A stretch of DNA of 64,000 bases from contig NC_030823.1 in the NCBI RefSeq assembly GCF_001704415.2, forward strand, positions 70,866,458-70,930,457, given 5' to 3'. This DNA comes from Capra hircus. Lineage: Eukaryota; Chordata; Mammalia; Artiodactyla; Bovidae. Of the stretch, positions 38,161 to 49,085 are shown piece by piece (positions within the stretch are counted from its first letter, which is position 1; every line of letters starts with the position of its first letter). A program made the translations under genes and the position numbers. The notes under the pieces were generated by a model, which saw only the letters and a program-made list of their open reading frames with translations, ran no database searches and was not told the DNA's origin.

Positions 38161-38760
38161 GTTCTTCCATCTGGCTCAGCATGATTCCTATTACAAAGTT
38201 TTTAGAGCCCAGAAAGAACAACTTGGGGGTGGAACTTGGGAAAGGACTTATTGCCTCCCTTCAGAAGAGGCAGAGTCTGCCTGTCCTGGTAGAGATGTGA
38301 TGGAGGGTTTCATGTCGCCTGTCCATTTCCCCATCCAACATCCACTCACCTTCCTGTGCCCTTCACAGTCAGTCGAGAGCAGAGAATCAGGGCTAGAGTG
38401 AGGGACTAGCCTGGGCCTGGGGAAATGCCCAAAAGTCCAGGAATCTTTCTTTTAATGTTTTGTGCCATGCCATTGGATGGACCAGGATCCCAATCCCTGC
38501 CAGGCAGGGTCTGAGATATCTGCCCTGCCAAGTCCCTCTTATCATTGGTCCCAGAGTGTAGATCATGGTGGAGGTGGTAGTGGTGGGTAGGTGGGTAGGA
38601 CTGAATGGGGGGTATGCAGAGCCCTTGCTGATTTTTATGTGCACAACTGTTTCCTCCCCACCTGGAAAATATACTTTCTTTTCCTCTTGAAGAGCTTTGC
38701 AGAATTCATTTCCAGCTTTGTTTTGAGCTGAAGGTGAGCCTGACTCCAAAAGAGACTTTA

Positions 38761-41278
38761 TTTATTTTTTAAAATATAAATTTATTTATTTTAATTGGAA
38801 GTTAATTACTTTACAATATTGTATTGGTTTTGCCATTCATCAACATGACTCTGCCACGGGTGTACATGTGTTCCCTATCCTGAACCCCTCTCCCACCTCC
38901 CTCCCCATACCATCCCTCTGGGTCATCCCAGTGCACCAGCCCCAAGCATCCTGTATCCTGCATCAAATCTGGACTGGTGATTCATTTCATATATGATATT
39001 ATACATGTTTCAGTGCCATTCTCCCAAATCATCCCAGCCTTGCCCTCTCCCACAGAGTCCAAAAGCCCGTTCTATACATCTGTGTCTCTTTTGCTCGCAT
39101 ACAGGGTTATCGTTACCATCTTTCTAAATTCCATATATATGCATTAGTATACTGTATTGGTGTTTTTCCTTCTGGCTTACTTCATTCTGTATAATGGGCT
39201 ACAGTTTCATCCACCTCATTATAACTGATTCCAATGTATTCTTTTTAATGACTGAGTAATACTCCATTGTGTATACGTACCACAGCTTTCTTATCCATTC
39301 ATCTGCTGATGGACATCTAGGTTGCTTCCATGTCCTGGCTGTTATAAACAGTGCTGCAATAAACATTGGAGTACACGTGTCTCTTTCGATTCTGGTTTCC
39401 TCGGTGTGTATGCCCAGCAGTGGGATTGCTGGATCACAATGCAGTTCTATTTGCAGTTTTTAAAGGAATCTCCACACTGTTCCCCATAGTGGCTGCACTA
39501 GTTTGCATTCCCACCAACAGTGTAAGAGGGTTCCCTTCTCTCCACACCCTCTCCAGCATTTATTGCTTGTAGACTTTTGGATTGCAGACATTCTGACTGG
39601 CATGAAATGGTACCTCATTGTGGTTTTGATTTGCATTTCTCTGATAATGAGTGATGTTGAGCATCTTTTCATGTGTTTGTTAGCCATCTGTATGTCTTCT
39701 TTGGAGAAATGTCTATTTAGTTCTTTGGCCCATTTTTTGATTGGGTCATTAATTTTTCTGGAATTGAGCTGCAGGAGTTGCTTGTATATTTTTGAGATTA
39801 GTTGTCTGTCAGTTGCTTCATTTGCTATTATTTTCTCCCATTCATAAGGCTGTTTTTTCACCTTGCTTATAGTTTCCTTTGTTGTGCAGAAGCTTTTAAT
39901 TTTAATTAGGTCCCATTTGTTTATTTTTGCTTTTATTTCCAGTATTCTGGGATGTGGGTCATAGAGGATCCTGCTGGAATTTATGTTGGAGAGTGTTTTG
40001 CCTATGTTCTCCTCTAGGTGTTTTATAGTTTCTCGTCTTACATTTAGATCTTTAATCCATTTTGAGTTGATTTTATGGTGTTAGAAAGTGATCTAGTTTC
40101 ATTCTTTTACAAGTGGTTGACCAGTTTTCCCAGCACCACTTGTTAAAGAGATTGTCTTTAATCCATTGCACATTCTTGCCTCCTTTGTCAAAGATAAGGT
40201 GTCCATAGGTGCATGGATTTATCTCTGGGCTTTCTATTTTGTTCCATTGGTCTATATTTCTGTCTTTGTGCCAGTACCATACTGTCTTGATGACTTGGGT
40301 TTGTAGTAGAGCCTGAATTCAGGCAGGTTGATTCCTTCAGTTCCATTCTTCTTTCTCAAGATTGCTTTGGCTATTTGAGGTTTTTTGTATTTCCATACAA
40401 ATTGTGAAATTATTTGTTCTAGCTCTGTGAAAAATACCGTTGGTAGCTTGATAGGGATTGCATTGAATCTATAGATTGCTTTGGGTAGTATACTCATTTT
40501 CACTATATTGATTCTTCTGATCCATGAACATGGTATATTTCTCCATCTATTAGTGTCCTCTTTGATTTCTTTCACCAGTGTTTTTATAGTTTTCTATATA
40601 TAGGTCTTTAGTTTCTTTAGGTGATATATTCCTAAGTATTTTATTCTTTTCATTGCAATGGTGAATGGAATTGTTTCCTTAATTTCTCTTTCTGTTTTCT
40701 CATTATAGTGTATAGGAATGCAAGGGATTTCTGTGTGTTGATTTTATATCCTGCAACTTTACTATACTCATTGATTAGCTCTAGTACTTTTCTGGTGGAG
40801 TCTTTAGGGTTTTCTATGTAGAGGATCATGTCATCTGCAAACAGTGAGAGTTTTACTTCTTCTTTTCCAATTTGGATTCCTTTTATTTCTTTTTCTGCTC
40901 TGATTGCTGTGGCCCAAACTTCCAAGACTATGTTGAATAGTAGTGGTGAGAGTGGGCACTCTTGTCTTTTTCCTGACTTTAGGGGAAATGCTTTCAATAT
41001 TTCACCATTGAGGATAATATTTGCTGTGGGTTTGTCATATATAGCTTTTATTATGTTGAGGAATGTTCCTTCTATTCCTGCTTTCTGGAGAGTTTTTATC
41101 ATAAATGGATGTTGAATTTTGTCAAAGGCTTTCTCTGCATCTATTGAGATAATCATGTGGCTTTTATTTTTTGATTTGTTAATGTGGTGTATTACATTGA
41201 TTGATTTGCGGATATTGAAGAATTTTTGCATCCCTGGGATAAAGCCCACTTGGTAATGGTGTATGATCTTTTTAATTG
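38761..41278 (-). mobile_element. Bovine L1, 5'-truncated, with target duplication
   Basis: A 2.5 kb antisense L1: A-rich tail as T-rich DNA at 38761, 3' untranslated region, then ORF2. Minus-strand frames are 39861-39460 (carboxy end, [20 protein letters not shown]), 40575-40252, and 41249-40650 with reverse transcriptase. The palm box FADD is intact at 40830-40841. The upstream part of ORF2, including the endonuclease, and ORF1 are missing. Several stops and frameshifts split what remains. Perfect 12-bp duplication AAAGAGACTTTA at 38749-38760 and 41279-41290. Confidence 0.95.
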
Positions 41279-42194
41279 AAAGAGACTTTAAAATATTCTA
41301 GCCCATGGTTCACACAAGCAAATTCCAATGAGCACTTTCATAAATGGCCGATTTGGGGGAAGATGTCAAAGACCCCTGGAGAGTCTGGACTGTTCCCTCC
41401 TGTCAACACCAGCAGGACTCCCCGCAGCCCAATCACCATGAGTCTCTTTTCACACTGACCCCAGCAAGTCCCATTTCTCTGCCTAATGGAATTGGGATGG
41501 ATGAAAATGCCACTACCTTTTATTATAGCCCCAAACTTCTGGAAGAGATAAAAAGACCTGATTTGCTATTCTTGCTATATTGACAAAAATTTGTACAGAT
41601 TATGATCCTTAAAGATTGTGCAGAAAAAAAAGAGCCATCATTCTGCTTGACTCCATTGTCCTCTGGATTCTCAGTCTGTCTTGGAAAGGTGCTCCAGGGT
41701 AAAATGTGGTAAATGAGATTTCTGCTGCTAGGCACTGACTACTTCTAAACTCTAAAGGATGAAATATAATATTGCCTAGTTTTGCTTTTAGCTGTCATGT
41801 AGAAATAGTTACCTGCTCTGTTTATTTAATATGGCACTTCCAAGCCCAAGCCTGGTTTGGAGAACCCCTACAGACTTTCAGGAGTCTCATGAGACAATTG
41901 CTGTGGTCATAAGCTTGATGCAGAAGGCTTGTGGCATGTTGGAATGGACACTTGTCTCTGGGGACCTTTAAAACATCCCTCATGCATCTTAAATTGTTAG
42001 TAAAGATCACTTGTTCATTTTAGATTTTGGAGTATGGAGTGGGAGGATTAGAAAAAGACCAATGTTTTACTGCCCCTGGAGGAACTAGTCCAAAGGGCCA
42101 AGGAGGCCTCAAGACAGTGTTTATTTTAGTCCACTGCTGCTCAGAGCCTGCTAAGCTTAGTTTGCTTTACCAGGAAAATGCATCCTGCACTTAA

Positions 42195-42330
42195 AGCATG
42201 TAGGTAGAGTATTTTAAGTTCCACTTTACAGGTGAGATAACTGAGGCCCAGGTGACTTAAGCAATTTGTTGTTGGTCACAAGCAAGCAAATTTGGGACTT
42301 ACATCCATATTTCTTTATTCCAAGTTCAGT
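42195..42330 (-). repeat. MIR remnant
   Basis: CACTTTACAGGTGAGATAAC and TGAGGCCCAGGTGACTTAAG match the antisense MIR core. Confidence 0.65.
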
Positions 42331-42639
42331 GCTAGGCTCATTGAATTTCTAGTTTTAAGGGGACCTACATGCCATCAACTATCCTTCCCTCATCCCAGAG
42401 AAAACTAAAATCAACCAGTATTATTCCCCCACCTCTCCAGGGGTTAAATTCATTTCTTATTCCCCTGGCTTTGGAGAATGTAGTACATGGAATGACCATT
42501 TGACTAGTTTGTCTAGTTATTTAAAACCTAGAACCAGCTTGGTCTCTGCTAGGATCAGACGCCATGGGGCTTGCAAACAGCCTGAGCCATACATTCAGAG
42601 AAACATCTCGGTTGGCTGGTATTATCTGGCAGAAAAGCC

Positions 42640-42800
42640 TTGGGCCAGAGTAGAGTGATCTGGGTTCTAGACTCTTTAACTGCCTGGACACTCTGTGCCT
42701 CAGTTTCCCTATTTGTAAAACAATGCTACTATTAAAACCTGCCTTCCCTACACCACAGAGCTATGATTAGGATCAAGTGAAAGTACAAAGGAAAAGTCCA
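42640..42800 (+). repeat. MIR remnant
   Basis: GATCTGGGTTCTAGACTC, TGTGCCTCAGTTTCCCTATT, TGTAAAACAATGCTACTATT: sense MIR core and 3' part, ending about 90 bp before the G-rich tract. Confidence 0.7.
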
Positions 42801-42891
42801 CTGCTGCCCAGATTTCAGCATGTCCAGGGGCTTCTCTGAGCAGCGAGTTTTGATGGCGAGGATGGCTGAGTGACTCATGGGTGCACAAGAA

Positions 42892-42944
42892 GGTGGGGCG
42901 GTGGGGTGGGGGGTGTGGGGGGCGGTGGGGTGGGGCGGGGTGGG
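42892..42944 (+). other. G-rich tract with G-quadruplex potential
   Basis: About 53 nt made of G runs of 3-6 separated by single T, C or short TGT/CG spacers on the coding strand, ending 93 nt before exon 5. At least eight runs of three or more G satisfy the usual G3+N1-7 pattern several times over. It would be present in the KCNH1 pre-mRNA next to the exon 5 acceptor and its polypyrimidine tract. Formation of a quadruplex or an effect on splicing is inference. Confidence 0.75.
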
Positions 42945-43006
42945 AATCTGCATCTGACAGCGTAACTCATGGTGTGAATGTCTGAGTGCCTTCAGGACCC
43001 ACGTGA

Positions 43007-43171
<165 letters not shown>

Positions 43172-43284
43172 TAGTTCAGCTTAACCCTCCACTCACTTCA
43201 GGGGGTCCCTGGGCTGAGAAAATGGTCCCCAAGGAGGGTGCTGGCTTGGACGGGACCTTCAGGACTCTGGACTCTTGTCTCGGC

Positions 43285-43375
43285 TGAGCTGCATACCACA
43301 ATGTGTGACTCTGGGTAAGTGAGTTAACTCTTGTGAGCTTTGTACTTTGCTGTATGTAAAAGGGAACTCCAAATT
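43285..43375 (+). repeat. MIR remnant
   Basis: TGTGTGACTCTGGGTAAGTG and AGTTAACTCTTGTGAGC resemble the sense MIR core. Short. Confidence 0.5.
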
Positions 43376-43738
43376 CCATTTGAAATTGCTTGAGATAAAA
43401 GATGTCAGTTGACTCGGGAAGTAGTAGTGCCATATATATGAAGGGGGCTTTACTTATAAACCTTTGCTGTTTGGGCAATGCATACTATTATAGGAAAAGA
43501 AAATACAGGAAACAAAAAGAAAGAGAATAAAAATCACTTAGAATCCCACTAAACAGGTAACATTGTTAGAATTTTTTATGGGTTTGCCTTTACTCTTCCT
43601 TGTATTTAAGAAATATTCTATTTCCTCAAGCCTAAGCAATGTATTTTTTTACTCTAATGGAGAAGAATCAATATGTGCATTTAAGGTGGCTTATATTGCC
43701 TTTTCTTCATTTTATATAATTATCAACATGTGAAAAAA

Positions 43739-43952
43739 AAGTGAAAGTGTTAGTCGCTCAGTCATGTCCGATTCTTTGTGACCCCATGGACTGTAGCCCA
43801 CCAGGCTCCTCTGTCCATGGAATTCTCTGGGCAAGGATACTAGAGTGGGTAGCCATTTACTTCTCAAGGGAATCTTCCTGATCAGGGGATCAAACCCAAG
43901 TCTCCTGCTTTGCAGGCAGATTCTTTTACCATCTGAGCCACCAGGGAAACCT
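43739..43952 (-). repeat. Bov-tA SINE
   Basis: Antisense: GTGAAAGTGTTAGTCGCTCA to ACCATCTGAGCCACCAGGGA, close to consensus except for small changes in the B-box region. Confidence 0.93.
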
Positions 43953-45298
43953 GATTACGAACGTTTTCCTGGATAATAAATATACTTAATATTATTGTTG
44001 TTTCCATAACCTTTGTAGTAAGGAAAACTCATGGTGATGGTGTTCCTCCTTTTGCTGGGACAAGTGAGAGTCTAGGAAGCCTGGACAAGATGTTTGATCA
44101 GGCTTAGTGCACCCCCATGATTACTGTCTGTCTTTGGCGGTTTTGCATTGCAAACCACTCTCATCTCCCTGTGGTGGTGCCTGGTATTTTTCCCAACTAG
44201 ACCAAGTAAGGTCTAGTTAATTAGTAAGACCAATTAAGAGCATTACATCTTCCATACAGCACATTTCCATCATACCCAAAGATGACATACCTTAGCTGTT
44301 TCTCTGCCTGGTGGTGGCCCGTCAGTTCTTAATCTGAGCGCAGAAGGCAGGGTGCTTCCTGACTTGCCTCTTGGCTCCCATACCCCTGAGGGAGATGCTC
44401 CCAGCACGGTGCAGCTGACAGTGGGTGCTCTGCACATATGCACCGAATGTCTAATGACCTGACTACAGAAGATGTCCCTATATGTATAGCAGCCGAAAGC
44501 TTCTGCCCATGGTGAGAATGGGACATTCATTTCTGTCATATTGGAGCAGGTGAGACCTTGGATGATGGTAGCGTCATTTTTATCATGACGTGGGCTCATA
44601 TTATGATAAAAAAAGGAGACCGTTCAGCTCACAGCCTGTACTGTCTGTCCCTGATGCTGCTTTTGGTTAACAAAGTTCCCTCCTCTCACACTGCTCTCCA
44701 CCTGGCTCACTCCCTTCCAGCCACGTTCCTGCTGTTCCTCTTACAGCACAGGCTTGCTCTGCCTGTAGATATCTGTGTGCAGCTCCTTCACCGATGGCAA
44801 GTCTTTGCTCAATGTCATTTTCTTTTTGTGGCTATCTGTGTCGGTAAGAGTTACAAGAACTAGTAGGATATTTATATTTGAAGAGATTAATTGAAAGGAG
44901 TTGGTTAATGTGGCAGTGGGGGCTGGCTGGATAGGTACAGAATTCACAGAGCAGGTTGGCCAGCTGAAAACTCTTGCAAGGAGCTGATGCTGAGGTCCAT
45001 GGATGGAAGTTCTTCTTTCTCAAGGAAACCTCAGTTCTGCTTTTAAGGCCTTTCAACTGATTAGATGAGGACCACCTAGATTATAGAGTGTAATCTCCTT
45101 TCCTAAAAGTCAGCTGATTGTAGGTGTCAATCAAATCTACAAAATATCTTCACAGAAGCACTTAGTGTTTGATTGAACAACTGGGTATCATGGCCTAGCC
45201 AAGCTGACACATGAAACTAAACATTATGGTTTATTCCTTGTCAATTTGGCACCTGTATACGTTTCCTTAAACCATGTTTAATCTCCAAATAAAGACAA

Positions 45299-45655
45299 AA
45301 GTTGAGCGCCGAAGAATTGATGCTTTTGAACTGTGGTAAGGAGATCAAACCAGTCAATCCTAAAGGAAATAAGTCCTGAATATTCACTGGAAGGACTGAT
45401 GCTGAAGCTGAAACTCCGATACTTTGGCCACCTGATGCAAAGAACTGACTCACTGGAAAAGACCCTGATCCTAAGAAAGATTGAAGGCAGGAGGAGAAAG
45501 GGATGACAGAGGATGAGATGGTTGGATGGCATCACTGACTCGATGGACGTGAGTTTGAGTAAACTCCAGGAATTGGTGATGGACAGGGAAGCCTAGCGTG
45601 TTGCAATCCATGCGGTCGCAAAGAGTCAGACACAACTGAGCAATTGAACTGACTG
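45299..45655 (+). mobile_element. BovB LINE 3' end with internal deletion
   Basis: Sense BovB from GTTGAGCGCCGAAGAATTG to the TGAACTGACTGAA tail. About 40 bases (the GTTGGAGAAGACTC...GACTGC part) are missing between CTGTGG and AAGGAGATC. Possible short duplication AAAGACAA on both sides. Confidence 0.92.
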
Positions 45656-45704
45656 AAAGACAATAACAAAGTCATACTTCCACCTAATATCATCCTCTTA
45701 TCTT

Positions 45705-45840
45705 TTTAAATTAAACTTTTAATTTTGTATTGAAATATAGCTGATTCACAATGTTGTGATATTAATAGTTTCAGGTGGACAGCAAAGGGGCTCAGCCATA
45801 CATATACCTGTATCCATTCTCTTGCATATAATCAAAATAT
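45705..45840 (-). repeat. L1 3' end fragment
   Basis: TTTTGTATTGAAATATAGCT, TTTCAGGTGGACAGCAAAGG and TATACCTGTATCCATTCTC correspond to the antisense end of an artiodactyl L1. Confidence 0.7.
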
Positions 45841-46003
45841 ACCAACCCTCCTCCAGAGGAGGATGCAAACTGCTTGGATGAGATCCTTGACATCCTGTAA
45901 CTTAAACAGTGTGATATAAACTTAATTTCTATCAATATGTCTTGTGTTAGATGATAAAGGAATAAGAGGGAAGAAAATAAAAGTAATAAATAAAATAAAT
46001 TGC

Positions 46004-46040
<37 letters not shown>
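46004..46040. repeat. (CA)n microsatellite
   Basis: About 18 perfect CA units. Confidence 0.97.
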
Positions 46041-46042
<2 letters not shown>

Positions 46043-46146
46043 TACATGCAAACATTCATAACAAAATAAGAAATACTCATAACTTAATCTTCTCCTTAAC
46101 CTCCTCTGTTATTCTCCACTTAACATCTCCCGATATACTCTGAAAT

Positions 46147-46353
46147 TGAAATCGTTAGTCACTCATGTCCAGCCAACTCTGCGAACCCATGGACTGTAAC
46201 CTGGCCGGCTCCTTTGTTCATGGGATTTCCCAGGGAAGAGTACTGGAATGGGTTGCCATTCCCTTCTCCAGGGGATCTTCCCAACCCAGGGATCGAACTC
46301 AGGTCTCCTGCATTTCAGGCAGATTCTTTACCCTGTGAACTACTAGGGAAGCT
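46147..46353 (-). repeat. Bov-tA SINE
   Basis: Antisense Bov-A body (CATGGACTGTAACCTGGCCG) and head (AACTACTAGGGAAGCT), moderately diverged. Confidence 0.9.
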
Positions 46354-47475
46354 ATACAGTTTGCTTATTTATTGTACTTACTGTTCACTGATATGTCCCA
46401 AGCATTTAAAAACAGTGTTTGGCACATAGTAGATGTTCATAAGTGTTTTTTTTTTTCTTAATTGATCAAATGGATAAAAGAAAGGAAATTATGTTAGTGT
46501 TTTTGTCTACCTGTCTGGCATGAGTAAGTGCTGGTTGACTGGCAATATGAGGCAAACATCTGGGTCCTCTCCCAGGGGCTAGTAAATTTTAATTAGCCTG
46601 GCTAGAGGCTTATGGATTTTATTGATCTTTTCAAAGAACCAACTTTTGGTTTTGTGGATTTTCTCTAATGGTTTCCTGTTTTAAATTTCACTGATTTCTG
46701 CTCTAATTTTTTTTTCCTTCTGTTTAGTTTGGATTGAATTTACTCTTCTTTTTCTAGCTTCCTAAGACGGAAGCTCAGTTTATTGATTTTTGATCTTTCT
46801 TCTTTACTAATACATCAATCCTATAAATTTCCTTTTAAACACTGCTTTCACTGCATCCCACAAATTTTGATAGGTTGTGTTTTCATTTTCACTTTGTTCA
46901 AAATATTTAAAACTTTCTATTGAGATTTTTTTCTTTGATCCCATGTGTTATTTAGAAGTGTTGTTTAATCTCCAAGTATTTGGCGATTTTCCAGCTATCT
47001 TTCTGTTACTGATTCCTGGTTTAATTCCATTGTGATCTGAGGGCAGACATTTTTTGATTTCTATTCTTTTAAATTGGTTGTGTTTTATGGCCTAGTGTGT
47101 GATCTGTCTTGGTGAATGTTGCATGTGGGCTTGAGAAGAATGTATATTTAGTTACTATTAGAGGAAACAGTCTATAGATGTCCTTTTTATCCACTTGATT
47201 GATGGTGGTGTTGAGTTCAACAATGCCCTGAGTGATTTTTGCCGGCTGGATCTGCACGTTTCCATTAGGGGGCTGTTAAAGTCTCTAACTATCATAGTGG
47301 ATTCATCTATTTCTCCTTACAGTTCTTTTCGTTTTTGCCTCATGTATTCAGTTCTTTCAGTTTTTGCCTCAGGTATTTAATATTCTGATGCTCTGTTGCT
47401 TGGTGCCTATGTACTAAGGATTGTTATGTCTTCATGAAAAACCAACTCTTTTATCATTATGTAATGCCATTCTTT

Positions 47476-48052
47476 TTTTAAAATTTATGTTTTAATTGGA
47501 GGATAATTGCTTTACAATGTTGTGTTGGTTTCTGCCATAATTATATATATATTCCCTCCCTGTTGAGCCTTCCTCCCCTCCCCCATCCCACTCCTCTAGG
47601 TCATCACAGAGCGTCAGGCTGGGCTCCCCGTGTTATACAGCAGCTTCTCACTAGCTAGCTATTTTACACATGATAGCCCAATCAAAAAATGGGCAGAAGA
47701 CCTAAATAGATATTTCTCCAAGGAAGACATACAGATGGCCAATAAATACATGAAGAGATGTTCAACATCACTCATTATTAGAGAAATGCAAATCAAAATT
47801 ATAATGAGGTGTTACCTCACACCAATGAGAATGGCCAACATCAAAAAAAATCTACAAATGATAAATGCTGGAGAGGATGTGGAGAAGAGAGAATCCTCTG
47901 CACTGTTGGTGGGAATGTAAGTTGATACAGCCACTATGGAGAACAGTATGGAGGTTCCTTAAAAAACTAGGAATGATACTACCATATGACCCAGCAATCC
48001 CACTACTGCATATATACCCTGAGAAAATCATCATTGAAAAAGACACATGTGT
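47476..48052 (-). mobile_element. L1 3' end with inverted 5' part, nested
   Basis: 47476-47650 is antisense L1 3' untranslated sequence (TTTTAATTGGAGGATAATTG). From about 47675 the strand switches and 47680-48052 reads on + as the ORF2 carboxy region ([31 protein letters not shown]). The whole unit is enclosed by a perfect 16-bp duplication TGTAATGCCATTCTTT at 47460-47475 and 48053-48068, which proves one insertion event of twin-priming type. Confidence 0.93.
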
Positions 48053-48587
48053 TGTAATGCCATTCTTTATCCCTGATAATTTTTCTTGCTATAAAGTTTC
48101 TGGTCTGTCAGAAATGAATATTGTAACTCCCATTTTCTTTTGCTTAGCATTAGTATGGTAAATCTTTCTTTACCCTTTTGTTTTAATCTATTTGTGTCTT
48201 TGTATTTAAAGTGGGTTTCTTATTGACAGCATATAATTGGGTCTTATTTCTTGATCCACTTTGATAATCCCTGTAATAATTGGCCTATTTAAATCATTGA
48301 CATTTAAAGTGATTATTGTCAGATAATCACTTTAAAGTCAGATTAAAATTGGATTAATATCTACAGAATTTGTTGCTGGTTTTTCTTTGTTGTCCTTGGT
48401 TCTGTGTTCCTATTTTGTCTTCCACTTTTTTTGCCTTTTATGGTTTTAACTGAGCATGTTATATGATTCTATTTCTTTCCTGTTTCCTTAGGATATCAAT
48501 TATACTTCCTTTTTTACTTTTTTTTTTAGTGGTTGCCCTAGAGTTTGCAGTATACATTTACAAGTAATCCAAGTCCACTTTCAAATA

Positions 48588-48936
48588 CAGTCATCCCTAG
48601 GTATCCACAAGGGACTTTTTTCCAGGACCCCTCACAAATACCAAAATCCATGGATGCTCAAGTCTTTTATATAAAATGGCATGTGTTTGTATATAACCTA
48701 AGCAGATCCTCTTATATAATTTAAATCATCTCTAGATTACTTATAATACCTAATACAATGTAAATGCTCTATAAACAGTTGTAAATATAATATAACTGCT
48801 GTGAAGATAGTTGCTGGTGGAGCAACAAATTCAAGTTTTGCTTTTTGGCACTTTCTGGAATTCCTTTTCTGAATATTTTGATCTGCACATGGTTGAGTCC
48901 ACAGGCGTGAAAACCATGGATTTAGAGGGCCCGCTG
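48588..48936 (+). mobile_element. MER2/Tigger-family DNA transposon
   Basis: Starts CAGTCATCCCTAGGTATCCA and ends GATTTAGAGGGCCCGCTG; the ends are imperfect inverted repeats and both sides carry TA (48586-48587 and 48937-48938), the pogo/Tc1 target. GGATGCTCAAGTCTTTTATA and TTATAATACCTAATACAATG are typical internal sequence. No transposase frame remains. Confidence 0.88.
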
Positions 48937-48942
48937 TAAACT

Positions 48943-49085
48943 GTGGGTTGGGAAAATCCTTTGGAGGAAGAAATGGCAACCCACTTCAGTATTCTTGCCT
49001 GGGAAATCCCTTGGACAGAGGAGTCTGGCAAGCTGCAGTGCGTGGGGTCGCAGAGTTGGACAGGACTGAAGTGATGAGCATGCAT
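48943..49085 (+). repeat. Bov-tA SINE, lacking its head
   Basis: Begins at GTGGGTTGGGAAAATCCTTT within the B-box end and continues through the Bov-A body to GAAGTGATGAGCATGCATG. It starts six bases after the Tigger element. Confidence 0.9.

Noticed and set aside
40650..41249. 199-codon L1 reverse transcriptase frame as a host gene
   Set aside because: It lies inside an L1 with target duplication and is truncated at both ends.
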